From Acestrorhynchus altus (lineage: Eukaryota > Chordata > Actinopteri > Characiformes > Acestrorhynchidae), in the NCBI GenBank assembly GCA_034509495.1, contig CM067522.1, positions 13,500,668-13,564,667 of the forward strand: 64,000 nucleotides of DNA. Reading direction: 5' to 3'. Positions 37,925-47,940 of this stretch are shown here, one piece after another. Position numbers and translations under genes: made by a program. The first letter of the stretch is position 1. Every line of letters begins with the position of its first letter. The notes under the pieces were generated by a model. That model saw nothing but the letters and a program-made list of their open reading frames with translations, searched no databases and was not told the origin of the DNA.

Positions 37925-38410
37925 ATTTCAAACCAGCTCTCAGGGAATGTAGTTCTCAAATCAGTTTTCAAGGACTGTGTTTCTCAAACCAAGTTTCAGC
38001 TACTGTGTCCCGAAAAACAGATCTCATGTACGGTTTCTCAAACCAGTTCTCAGGGACTGTGTTTCTCAAACCAGTTCTCATTGACTGTGTTTCTCAAACC
38101 AGTTCTCAGGGACTGTGTTTCTCAAACCAGTTCTCAGGGACTGTGTTTCTCAAACCAGTTCTCATGGACTGTGTTTCTCAAACCAGTTCTCAGGGACTGT
38201 GTTTCTCAAACCCATTGTGAGGGACTGCAATTCTCAAGCCTGTATTTGACAACTATGGCTGTCAAAACATTTTTCAGGAACTGTGGTTCTCAAATCAGTT
38301 CTCAGAGACTGTTGTTCACAAAGTGGTTTTCAACAACTGTGCTTCTCTAACCAGTTTTCACAGACCGTGCGTCTCACACTAGTTTCTCTAGGTTCTCAAA
38401 GCAGTTATCA
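37925..38410. repeat. 28-bp minisatellite
   Basis: The unit CCAGTTCTCAGGGACTGTGTTTCTCAAA (given here as words CCAGTTCT, CAGGGACTGTG, TTTCTCAAA) recurs at exactly 28-bp spacing at 38043, 38071, 38099, 38127, 38155 and 38183. Increasingly degenerate copies extend to about 37925 and 38410, some 17 units in all. Because 28 is not divisible by 3 the reading frame rotates, which explains two overlapping plus-strand ORFs of 130 and 153 codons with shifted versions of the same peptide. These are not considered genes. Confidence 0.9.
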
Positions 38411-39650
38411 GGGACCCCCATGCTGTCCACAATTCAAATGTTCTTTGATATAGACTATGGTTCTGAATAAACCAATGACTCTACAGAACAATTTCTTGCA
38501 TCCAAAATGGTTCCAGAATTGTACAGTTCCTTTTCAGTATTAAACAGGCCCCTTTTCGTGTCATTATGTGCTGTGTGTGACTTGGGTTGATCCATTTTTA
38601 TATACAGAACCATTCAGCTCAAAACTATTTGAAAGCTTAAACCGTTCTCTGCCTGGTTAAATGTTTTTCCTCCATTATGAAGAAACTGTTGTAAATCTTT
38701 AAATAGCCGTTGAAATGGCTCTAAATAGCTCCAGAAGGATTTCTCTATTAATTCAAAGATCCTATCTAAAGCCTTTTTACACATAATGTGCACAATGGGA
38801 ACAAAAACAGCTGATTGTCCAAAAAAAATGAACATTCATGCATGCAGATGGCTGTTAACTGGACACGCAAAGGACATACAAATACTCAAAACTGGAAACA
38901 AAACAGGAAGCTTTCTTACAACCAAGAAGCCACAAATGCATTCAGTGCTTGTCTCATTACATTCTATTCACTACAAGTGGCATCAATGGGACGCCAGTGG
39001 AAGGCTTGTCAATTACAAGCCCAATAACATATTCAGAAGCTTTATAGAAGGGAACTTTCTGGAAGGAGTCTGCCAGGAGAATAGCCAGCTCACCCCCTGG
39101 GTGGAAGGGGAAGTGACTGCATTCCCCCTCACCAGTGATCCGCCTCTCCGGAGTGGCAGGGTTGACAGCTCTCTCAGAAAAGCCAAACAAATGCCTGGAA
39201 GTCCTCCACTACATGTTCAATTCATCTCTCAAGCCACAGTTGTTCGAGACAGACCTCAGTGGCCATAAATCTGATGCATTACAGATGCAAAACTGCTGGC
39301 TTTGACCAACTAAATACAGTATACGATATGTCCGAGGTCGAAAAGGAACACATAATCCTCTCCTGCTTGTGTGAGCGAATGACGTTGTTTGGTTTAGACA
39401 TGTCCACCACATACCATCGGTGCTGTCCATGATTATATTCCCTCATTTTGTTTTTGGAGCTTGAAACTGATGAGGCAGGACCAGAGACATGGATAGCGAC
39501 ATGACCTAGAGTCCGGTCTACGGACGACCACAAGTGACCAAATGCTGGAAGCTAATGACGGCCCTGCTCAAGGACGCCAACTCAGCAAAAACATCTGTGT
39601 GGCCAGTGAATTTCAGGTCGGGGTGTTAATCTTACTAATTCAACCTGGCT

Positions 39651-40250
39651 GTAAGGGTGTTTTCACTCCTGAAAGTCCAGACCAAGGTTTACATTTTTGT
39701 TACACTGTAAACATTTGATCTGGTCCGTTTTGGTTTCACAATGCAACTTACTGAGTGCAATAAAGAACCTGATATATCTACAGACCTTACATGAGCACTC
39801 AATATTTGACACTCATTGGTTTGTAGATGGGTGTGATGTGGGATGTCAGTATGTTGCCAATTTGGCAGGTAGCCTTTCACAACAACAATGAAGCAATTTC
39901 TACCAGAGGCACCATCTTCAAGAGCCTAACCTGAGACTAGTTCCAATCCACCAAATGAATTTTGCTAATCATATAACAAATGTATCTTCACTGACCGATA
40001 CCATCATCTTCCATGTGTTCCTGCTGTTCATTTTTACTTGCTATTTTTTATGTTCCTTCTTTCCTTCTCAATATACTGCCCGAACCATCAAAAAGAGTGT
40101 TTTCATGCTGCAAACTAACCAAACCATCATTCAGTTTGATCCAGAACTAGAGTTGTGAGGCACTATATGTTCAAGCCTGCTATTTTGGATTGGACAAAAC
40201 AGAAACTCCAAAGGGCGATACCAAAAACCTAAGTGTGAAAACACCCAGTT
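39651..40250. mobile_element. Putative DNA element with short inverted ends
   Basis: GGGTGTTTTCAC at 39655 and its exact reverse complement GTGAAAACACCC near 40236 lie about 580 bases apart. The GTGTTTTCAC terminus followed by a CTGAAAGTCCAGACC word is typical of fish hAT-like MITEs. I could not define a target-site duplication, and there is no transposase frame. Confidence 0.4.
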
Positions 40251-41098
40251 TGTTTGCGCTGATCTGAATAAACTGACGAGTTTGTGAACTTGGTGTGTTT
40301 TCCCCTTGGTTTGTTTAACTTGAACTTGTGGAGTGCACTTGACAGTTAAGTTGGATTGAGGTCCCATCACGTTCTCACCACAAACAAACCACCCCAGAAC
40401 TCGACTAAACCGAGACCGCCTCCTCTCATTGGTCTTGATGGAGTTGTTTTGGGTCCGACTGAATTCCTAAAAAGACCCTTAAAGTCAAATAACAGGTTTC
40501 TCCAAACCCAGAGTTTCAGATATTACACCTTTGTTCAATCAGTGTACCATCTTAGCACAACCGTCTGGTTATCCTGTAACAGAATCGACTGTGCATATTT
40601 TTTATGAATATTTTGATTCCACTCCCTTTCTGTTCTTTTAGTTTCCAATGTGGTGTCAGTGCAATGTCATTCAATAAACAGAGCCTTCCTTCCCTCCCTT
40701 GTTTGTCTTTCTTTTTGCACAGTAACTAATGCATTACTGTCAAGCTTGATTTTTCTTATCGGAGGAGAGACAGGAATTTCAACCACAGTGTGGAAAACAA
40801 AATGGCTGGAGTAAAAAAAAAAAAATTGTCCTCCACCACCTCCTCCTCTTCTGTGTCTCGCTGCCAAAAGGTGTTCTTGCTCTGATACTCCGTTTGGAAC
40901 GGCTGCCAAAAATGAGATTTGTCCTTGGATATCTTCCCCTCTTCCTTTGTCTCCTGTCAGGACTTGGCTGTCTTCCAACAAAACTAGCCCCAGCCAGGAA
41001 CAGAGGGAGATCTATTCACACACGTAAACATCACTTTGGATTTGTGTTTTAGTGAAACAGCAAATAGTTTTCCTCCTGTGGAAAAATGCTAATATAGT

Positions 41099-41476
41099 CT
41101 ATATGAAAGCAATATGGGCCGGGTTCTCATAATGAATGTATTTATTCTGGACGATCGTGACTCTGACTTGGGGCTTTTGAAGTACAATCTCTTCAGAGAT
41201 GATGATGAGGTACGCCATGTGGCTCTTCTTACCTACAGTCTGGAGAGCGTGCATCAGCCACAGCATCTCTACATGCACCACATTATGCAAGCTGAAGTCA
41301 ACACATCTGGTTAAAATCTCAGCCTCAAACAGCACTACAGAAATATGAGGGTGGTCATCAATGTCACTAATGGCCCCCGCATAGTCCCAGCGCTGGCAAA
41401 CCTGATGCAAGTAAGAAAGTCCAGTTGCCATGGCAACTAAAGTTATGGGAAACAATGTTAAGTCATTTTTATGCAT
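41099..41476 (-). other. Unidentified 125-codon open frame
   Basis: A non-repetitive minus-strand frame with balanced composition (for example DYAGAISDIDDHPH and VVLFEAEILTRC), inside the inferred setbp1 intron and on the same strand. I do not recognise a family. The start used may be arbitrary. Alternatives are an exon of an unknown transcript, a decayed processed pseudogene, or chance; an antisense 66-codon frame also exists. No flanking acceptor or donor was convincingly placed. Confidence 0.15.
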
Positions 41477-42164
41477 GCCTCAGTCCTGCCCTGGGCTAAT
41501 ACATACCATTAGCCTCCCTTTCCAAGAGTATGAAGAGCATGGCTTATGAAGCTTGAGGTACATTCAACTGAGTGAACCATCCAAACATGATGGTCCTCAA
41601 TGAGGTAACCAAGGGGGGAGGTGTTCTTTGATTGACCACACCCTTAAGTGTCCAAGGTTTTCATACGCCTTGTAAACAATTTCCACATAATATGACATGA
41701 TGCACTAATCACAACATACCCAAAAGTATCGTAGTGCAAGGACACATTAATACATGGTTAATAATTGCACTTTTTCGCTGCCAGGCATAAACCTTACATG
41801 TCCATTTTTTTCCAGATAAAATTTCAATCTGGCGGTTGTGGACAGTGACCTTTATGGGAATAAGGGGCTAATCCCTGCTATCTTTTCACATTAAACAGTA
41901 GCTTCTGGATAGGTCTTCACATTGTAGCAAAATTTCATGATGAATGGACCAATAGAAACACTCCAAAATGTATCAAATCAACATGGACGTCCACTGAAAG
42001 CTTATCTTTTGGTAAAGTTGACATTTTTGAGATACAAGCTTTTTCTGTGATATGCAATTCTCCGTTACACATCATTTCCCCATCATGTCACTGGTGTGTA
42101 CGGTCATCCACCGCATTCAAATGTTCAAAATATTTCTATAGCCACACCTCACCACACATACCAC

Positions 42165-42300
42165 ACAACTAGAAATTGGGGGAGCCATGCCTGGAAGGTT
42201 GCTGGTTCGATTCCCTGAACTGGCAGGTCACAACTGAAGTGCCCTTCCACTGAACTCCTCACCTGCTCGCTGGGTGCTGTGGATAGGATTGCTCTGGGAT
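42165..42300 (+). mobile_element. tRNA-derived SINE (second family), 5' truncated
   Basis: Contains a perfect B box GGTTCGATTCC (42204-42214) preceded by CTGGAAGGTTGCT and followed by CTGAACTGGCAGGTCACAAC and GAAGTGCCCTTCCACTGAAC. These match the SINE at 29708-29878. The A-box half is degraded. Confidence 0.7.
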
Positions 42301-42609
42301 GCCAGTTTCTCATTTGCAATATCAATATTGAAAAATCCAGCTGATTCCAATCTGATAATGATGGGTCTAATGCAATCAAGCATTCTCTAAAACCCTCAGG
42401 CATGCCAGAAGAGGAACTGCTACTGCTTCTATTTACATTTTTACCAACATCCATACTCATACTGCTGTTTACTGCAGACCTGCAGAGTGTACCCTAACCC
42501 CCAGATCTTCTACAGGGATGCACTTTCTTGGAAAAAAAAAAAAAAAAAAAAAGCTTTCAAGCATCTATCTTTATCAAAAATTGCATCAATAGTGAAAGAT
42601 CAAGCAGAA

Positions 42610-43450
42610 GCACCAATCAAACCATCACTGGCCATAAGCCACACCTACTATAACTGGGCGGGATTTAAACTGATCAGACAAGAAAGGTCACGTTCAAAAC
42701 CACAAACCACTGTACTGAACATACTATAGTAATGAGATCAGGACTTGTTAGTGTACTTTTTATGACGTAATATTTACTCTAGTGCAATTTAAAAATGTGC
42801 GGTTTGGGACAAATCTTTACTAAAAAGGTAAACAAAGCAATTTAACGTAACATCATTATGTTACCCACAGCACATTTAACATTAGAACGAAGCACACTAT
42901 CCACTATCTCTTGAAGTCGGATAATGATGGCACGTCTGGTTGAGAATCAGACTATCGGGAAGCTCCCGCGTCGTTTCTCCTCTCAGCCTAAACTCACAGG
43001 GCTGGAGGTTGAGGAGGATGAGGAGGTGAAGCCCACGCGCTTCAGCTGGAGGTGGAAAATGTTTGGTTTATCTTGCCTGTTGATCAAGATCAACAAGCAA
43101 CCCAATCAAACCCTCATCTGCCATAAACCACGCCTACTCCGACATGGGCGGGATTTAAAGCACTCAAACCAAAAGCCACTGTACCGGACGTGCTGTGGCG
43201 GTGACGTCACAAACTGTTCGTGCAGTCTTTATGACATCACACGTATGTAGTGAACGTGTGTGGATTGGGACGCGGTTGTTACAGAAGTCGCACGTTAAGC
43301 GACGTAAAGACGCCTAAGCTGAGGCGCACCGTCTCTGACTGTGAATCAGACTATCTGGAGGCTCCCACGCAGCTCCTGGCCTCAGACTAAACACGCAGGG
43401 CCGGAGGCGGGGAGACGGGGAGGGGAAGCCCACACGGTTCGATAGAGCGT
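42610..43450. repeat. Local tandem duplication of a two-part segment (A1-B1-A2-B2) with CRE-like sites
   Basis: Block A occurs at 42612-42810 and 43098-43270. Shared words are CCAATCAAACC, GCCATAA(G/A)CCAC, GGGCGGGATTTAAA, CCACTGTAC and TTTATGAC. Block B occurs at 42944-43052 and 43343-43448, sharing GAATCAGACTATC, GAGGTG/GGGG and AAGCCCAC. Offsets of about 490 and 399 bases show unequal divergence after duplication. A1 has TGACGTAA (42763-42770). A2 has a full palindromic CRE TGACGTCA (43202-43209) and TGACATCA (43232-43239). A2 and B2 are much richer in CpG than A1 and B1. Likely part of the setbp1 5' regulatory region. Confidence 0.75.
43202..43209. promoter_or_regulatory. Palindromic CRE (CREB/ATF site)
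   Basis: Exact TGACGTCA in CpG-rich sequence. The homologous position in the upstream duplicate reads TGAGATCA, so the site is intact in only one copy. Occupancy by CREB/ATF is inference. Confidence 0.55.
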
Positions 43451-43669
43451 CGGCCGGCCGCCCCCCCCTCCTCCGCGGGGCACAGCAGCCCGTCTGTACC
43501 CGTGCACAGACTGAAGACTCCCTCCCTCCAGTTACAGACAACGCGTCCCCATTCTCAGCCTCCCAGCCTACAGCTCCACTACAGCCAAGAGCAGACCGGA
43601 GCAACACACACTTCTGCCAGGTGTTCCGTCCACTTGTGCCACCTATCGATGTGTGCTGCTTAGCGCCTC

Positions 43670-43681
43670 TGCGCATGCGCA
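43670..43681. promoter_or_regulatory. NRF1 binding site
   Basis: TGCGCATGCGCA is a perfect match to the palindromic NRF1 consensus, characteristic of CpG-island promoters. It suggests a transcription start within a few hundred bases. Which strand is transcribed is not determined by the site. Confidence 0.6.
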
Positions 43682-44050
43682 CATCCCTTTCAACGTTTTC
43701 GTGCGTTTTGAACGTCAGCGTCCTAAAGTGTTGAGCCAAACCAATGTTTCAAAATAATCTTCTTTACTATTATAATATTTTTAGTTTAAAGACATTTTAA
43801 ATAAAATATATTAAAAAATATAAACAAATATATACTATTTATCACCATAATTACATTTTTTATCCTGCTTTTACAGCTGGGAACATTTTCTGACATGGTG
43901 ATTTCGCCTGTCACAATATCCGACCTATTTAAGCAGACAAATCCAGGTCCTGGAAGTAAAACTCCGCTCCGGGACTCCGCAGCAGATCCGCCCGTTCAGC
44001 TGCAACCAAACCCGGGAGCGGATCTCTACACTCCGGAGCCGGATTCTCCA

Positions 44051-44113
44051 CCTCTAACTACACATACACACACACACACACACACACATACACACACATA
44101 CACACACACACTC
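44051..44113. repeat. (CA)n microsatellite inside the CpG region
   Basis: About 25 CA units with TACACA interruptions. ORFs of 97 and 77 codons cross it. Confidence 0.93.
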
Positions 44114-44315
44114 ATAAACACACATATATCTCCTGGTAGCGCGCCTGGCCGGGCAGCCCAGCCCGACCGGGACCTGACAGTACAGTGAAGCCTGTACTTC
44201 GCTCTCGCAGTAAAGGCAGGTTCACGCCGCGGACGTGTAAACACTCCTCCACATGTCATGCATTAGAGCTTTTCCCCGCGTTCGGGAGACGCGACGCGGA
44301 GCCATGTGAACTCAC

Positions 44316-44940
44316 CCATTCCCGGAGCTGCTGCTCGCGCAGGCAACAGAAAAGCCATCCAGTGACATGAATCCGAGCCGCAGCCGCAGCGCGGGGAACT
44401 TCGAGCCGTCAGACCGAGCGCCGCGCCGCGGGGAGAACAGGACAGGACTGTTTATCGGCGGAAAATGGCGTCAGGCGAAGTGCGCGGCGAGCCGAAGCGG
44501 GAGGGAGCTGGTTTGCGGGCTTTACGGCTCGGCTGCAGAAAACCCCGCCGTCTGCTCGCGCAGCTGCATCTCGCTCCTCTCTCCGATCCCAGACCTGTGC
44601 GTGTGAGCGCGCGCGCGCGTGCGTGCGTGCGCGCGCGTGCGGATCGAGCCTCTTCCACTGCGGAGAAAAACGCGCACGTTAGTCTCCCCAACGTCCCTGC
44701 CGGTCGAAACACTTCTCCTCCTTCCAGCCGCGCTTTCAGACTTTCCCCACAAACCACAGCCTCTCGCTCCTGCGGCTAAACCCGGGTTCCCGCAGTACGG
44801 TTAGTTTCCATGCTTCTTCCTCCCCCGGTGAGATCTTTCCCAGAAACGCGCTCCCGACTCCGCTGAGAGCACGAGCGGATTGCGGGTGGCGTGATTATTT
44901 TGAAAAACACCTGTCTTGGGGCAAGTCCCGCCTCCCTCGC
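44316..44940 (-). other. setbp1: Candidate non-coding first exon of setbp1
   Basis: On the minus strand a good donor (TGG/GTGAGTTC, intron starting at 44315) lies within the CpG-rich block. About 630 bases upstream are CCAAT boxes and a drop in CpG density. An exon from roughly 44940 to 44316 would pair with the acceptor at 32062. The 5' limit is a guess; a start closer to the NRF1 site near 43670 is an alternative. Confidence 0.3.
44604..44642. repeat. Alternating (GC/GT)n purine-pyrimidine tract
   Basis: GTGTGAGCGCGCGCGCGTGC and following TGCGTGCGCGCGCGTGCG form about 35 bases of alternating purine-pyrimidine, a sequence with Z-DNA potential at the centre of the CpG region. Confidence 0.8.
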
Positions 44941-44943
44941 GCT

Positions 44944-45058
44944 GTGATTGGCTAGAATTCGGGCTGCCGCGTTCTGAGTGGATGGGGATTCACACTGGCA
45001 AGCGGTCCGCCAATCATGATGAAGAAGGGCAACTCGCGAGCCGCACTATCAGCCAATC
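44944..45058. promoter_or_regulatory. Three CCAAT boxes
   Basis: GTGATTGGCTAG (CCAAT on the minus strand, about 44945), GTCCGCCAATCATG (plus, about 45006) and TCAGCCAATCCATG (plus, about 45048) lie within 115 bases at the upstream edge of the CpG region. Such NF-Y sites commonly sit 60-100 bases before a start site; the mixed orientation fits a bidirectional promoter. Confidence 0.5.
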
Positions 45059-45439
45059 CATGAATAGGGAGGCGGGGCAGTGAGGAGAACGGGTGTGAGA
45101 TAGCGCGCTGCTCAGTGTGGCCCTCTACCCATCACAACCACGACAGTTGCGGGGGTTTACACAAATTATTACACTCACCGACACTGACACAGAAAGTAAA
45201 CCAAATGGAACATGCGAATGTGAGGACGATAGGTAATGTGGATACAACAGGTTCCCTGTGGTATCCTAAATCTCACTTGTCCACAGATGTTGCAGCTGGG
45301 CCTGTAGATCCTGCACACTCAGAGGCTGCCCAAGCTGGGGTCCCAATTTCCAGTTTGCCCCATAAATTCTAAATCAGCAATAAATCTGGCAACCACACAG
45401 ACCATTGATGTGATGCAACCTGGTGGAGACGGAATAGCA

Positions 45440-45700
45440 GGAAAAATTAATATAGAATATTAATATAATATATCTAATTAATTTCTGAAGGTGTTTATTG
45501 ATGTTATTCAATCAAAGCCATTATCACAATGCAGCTTTACAGAAATCCGGGTCCAAGCTTCAAATGAGCAAGCCAGCGGGCAGCAGTGGCAAGGAAAAAC
45601 TCCCTCGGGCTAAGAGGAAGAAACCTTGAGAGGAACCCAGGCTCAGAAGGCGAACCCATCCTCCTCTGGTTGACACCTGATATCACAGACATAAAGCACA
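45440..45700 (+). mobile_element. Fish interspersed repeat (GCTTTACAGAAATC type)
   Basis: AATGCAGCTTTACAGAAATCC, AAGGAAAAACTCCCTCGGGC, AGAGGAAGAAACCTTGAGAGG, AACCCAGGCTCAGAAGG and AACCCATCCTCCTCTGG are characteristic of a very common teleost repeat. A partial relative is at 63595-63960 (GAGCTGCTTTACAGAAATC). No ORF; superfamily not assigned. Confidence 0.65.
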
Positions 45701-46739
45701 AAGAGGTGTAAAATAATAAAGACGTAAAATGGCATCAACCGAAATCTGCAATGAGATTAAGCGGGAGGAAAGCTTCATACTACTAGGGGCGACCAACTGT
45801 CATATGCAAGGGTTTCTTAGATCATCACACCAGCATTTAGGGCAATATGTTGCTCTACAGCAAAGGCAGGATTGAAGGCCTCCTCACTCAAACCCAGCGG
45901 TTGTTGATTCCCAAATAGAACCTGGTTTGATGACTGAAGATGATACAGTTCCAGTCGGTAGCTGTCTAGGTTTCTCATTCACGACACCACTGCAAATGAA
46001 GGCGATGGTGGCTTGGTCAGAACAGCCTAGATTGTGGGTAGTTTGTCAGTACAACCATCCTGCTTTTCTCATTCCAATAATGCAACCTCTCAAACTCTGT
46101 CAACTGGGCAAAATGGCTTTGAGTGCATTGTAGAGGCATGTCTAGCCGGCACTTTATGTCTTCTTGTGCCAAGACTCAGAGTCAAATCAGGCTACACCTG
46201 TAATCATTTACATATCTGTCTGAGACAGCTGCATGCTGTGTTTTGCAGCAATTTGATCTGGGTGTATTTTTTTCAATGAATCTACAACACATGGGTTTCT
46301 TTCACAAATAAACCAGCACTGAGCTATTTTCAGTTCATTGTTTAAATGCTAGCATTATAAGATGGTTCCTCTTATGTTATAACTTGTTTATTAATAAGTT
46401 ACTGTAAATGAATGGGAAATTCCATTCTTTTTTTGTACCCATGTGTGTATAATTATATTGTAAACAAAGTCATTCAGAGTGGCTTGATGTAAAATTCTCT
46501 GTTTTAGAGAAACTTGCCAAGTCAGAATTGTTGACAGTGGTACTGATTGGAACCAGGTGTTGAAGAAGTTTGATGCTTCTAAAAGCTCCTGTACAGAAAC
46601 CAACCAATACACTGTTGGATCCCAAAACAGGGTTTAAGAATAGTTTTGAAGCACAATTTTGACCTTAATCATATTTTTATAATCCATTCATGGTGAAGAT
46701 ACAGGCCAGTCTGCAAAAAGAGTCTCAAAGACAGCTTTT

Positions 46740-47940
46740 AGATTCACAACAATTTCCACAATGTCATCTAAAGCTCTGATGACATCTCCGACCTGTGGTG
46801 AACGCATCCATGGATGCTCTTCAGTTTGCCTGCCGGCCTGGTGTCGGGGTGGATGATACTGTCCTCTGTCTTCTACACACAGCTCTTTCTCACCTGGACA
46901 AGCCTGGGAACACTGCGAGAATCACCTTCTTAAACTCCTCCAGTTCCTTTAACACTACACAGCCTGGGATGCTGAGGGACAAGTTGGAACATGTTGGTGT
47001 GGACGTCACTTGTCAAACTGGATACTGGACTACATTACCAAATAACCACAGTATGTAAGAGCTCGGAACTGGCTCTCAGACATGGTGGTCAGCAGCACAG
47101 CTGCCCCTCAAGAAACGGTCCTGGCACTGTTGTGTTTCACCCTGTACACTGCTGACTTCATGTACAGCTCAACAACCTGTCTTCTCCATAAGCTGAATAT
47201 TCCACAATCATCTGCTTCATAACTAATGAAGAGGACAGAGAAGACTGATTCAGGACTTTGTGAACTGGTGCCTGCAGAACCAACTCCAGATAAGCACAGA
47301 TAAACAGGTAGTGGATTTCCACAGGTGCAGACACACTACTCCACCAGTGATCATCCAGGGAGTGGACATTGAGAGAGTGGACTTTTACAAGTACCTGGGT
47401 TCACTTAAACACCAAACTGGACTGGTCAGTTAACACCAATGCACTTTACAAAAGAGGCCAGAGCACACTCCACCTACTGTGAAAACAGATCATTTGGAGT
47501 GTAGGATGTACTCCTGAGGACCTTCTTTGACACAGTGGTCAACCTACCATCTACCATCTTTTATGGTGTGGTCTGCTGGGGCAGCAGTTTTTCAACAGCA
47601 GACAGGAAGAGACTGAATCATACTCATTATAAAGGCCAGTTCTGTCCTGTCCCCCTTGCAGTACAGGTGGTGGGAGACAGAAGGATGTTTGCCAAGGTGG
47701 TATCCATGCTGGAGAAAGACTACCACCCCATGCATGTCTCACTGCCAACAGTGGGCAGCTCCTTCAGTGACAGGATGCTTCACCCTAAGTGTGCACCCTA
47801 AGGAGCGATATCACAGGTCATTCCTCCCCGCTGCTGTTAGGCTCTACAACCAGCACTGCTCTCAGCAGAGCACAGACACACACACCTCCACAAACTCCAC
47901 ACACTATTAGAGTTTACATTACAACATAATGTGCAAACCT
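46740..47940 (+). pseudogene. Decayed LINE reverse transcriptase (L2/CR1/Rex-like)
   Basis: Successive frames keep fragments of a non-LTR reverse transcriptase: MDALQFACRPGVGVDDTVLC (46807-46866 region), AITF/SSSFNT and LRDKLEHVGVDV (about 46970-47010), APQETVLA, TLYTADF, LQISTDKQVVDFHR (about 47275-47320), IERVDFYKYLG, then IFYGVVCWGSSFSTADRKRL (about 47556-47615), VQVVGDRR, SSFSDRM and RYHRSFLPAAVRLYN (about 47806-47850). The catalytic F/YADD site, expected near 47195-47220, is lost, and frameshifts and stops are frequent. The endonuclease domain is absent. Dead 5'-truncated copy. Confidence 0.85.

Larger units (their letters stand above)
32062..44315 (-). other. setbp1: setbp1 intron between non-coding first exon and coding exon (inferred)
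   Basis: Bounded at 32061 by a clear splice acceptor and, tentatively, at 44316 by a donor. Contents are listed separately: Tc1-like copy, SINE fragments, LINE 3' end, microsatellites, 28-bp minisatellite, hAT-like MITE and a duplicated segment. I see nothing specific in 32600-34100, 34700-35400, 36200-37030, 38410-39650, 40450-42150 and 43740-43900. The upstream boundary depends on an unconfirmed first exon. Confidence 0.5.
43200..45080. promoter_or_regulatory. setbp1: CpG-rich promoter region, probably setbp1
   Basis: Two CpG-dense parts (about 43.2-43.7 kb and 43.95-45.08 kb) stand out from a CpG-poor window. No TATA box is evident. The block contains an NRF1 palindrome at 43670, a CRE at 43202, and CCAAT boxes at about 44946 (minus) and at 45010 and 45052 (plus). 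It lies upstream of the minus-strand setbp1 coding exon, where the known non-coding first exon should be. ORFs of 100-141 codons here are by-products of high GC. Transcription in both directions is possible. Confidence 0.6.

Noticed and set aside
37828..38350. Two overlapping ORFs suggesting a repeat protein
   Set aside because: They arise from a 28-bp minisatellite whose period rotates the frame; the same peptide appears in both frames.
37925..38410. Regular 28-bp repeats resembling a CRISPR array
   Set aside because: The repeats are contiguous with no spacers, and the genome is a vertebrate.
38786..39268. 160-codon plus-strand ORF
   Set aside because: Composition is protein-like but I recognise no family and see no splice or promoter context; it lies in an intron on the strand opposite to setbp1.
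42204..42214. Possible tRNA gene from the perfect B box (also 49107-49117 and 29810-29820)
   Set aside because: No cloverleaf can be drawn, the A box is degraded or wrongly spaced, and the flanks match a repeated SINE family.
43314..44804. ORFs of 60-141 codons in the CpG region
   Set aside because: High GC suppresses stop codons; many mutually overlapping frames on both strands, no domain, and one crosses a CA array. Treated as promoter/5' UTR sequence.
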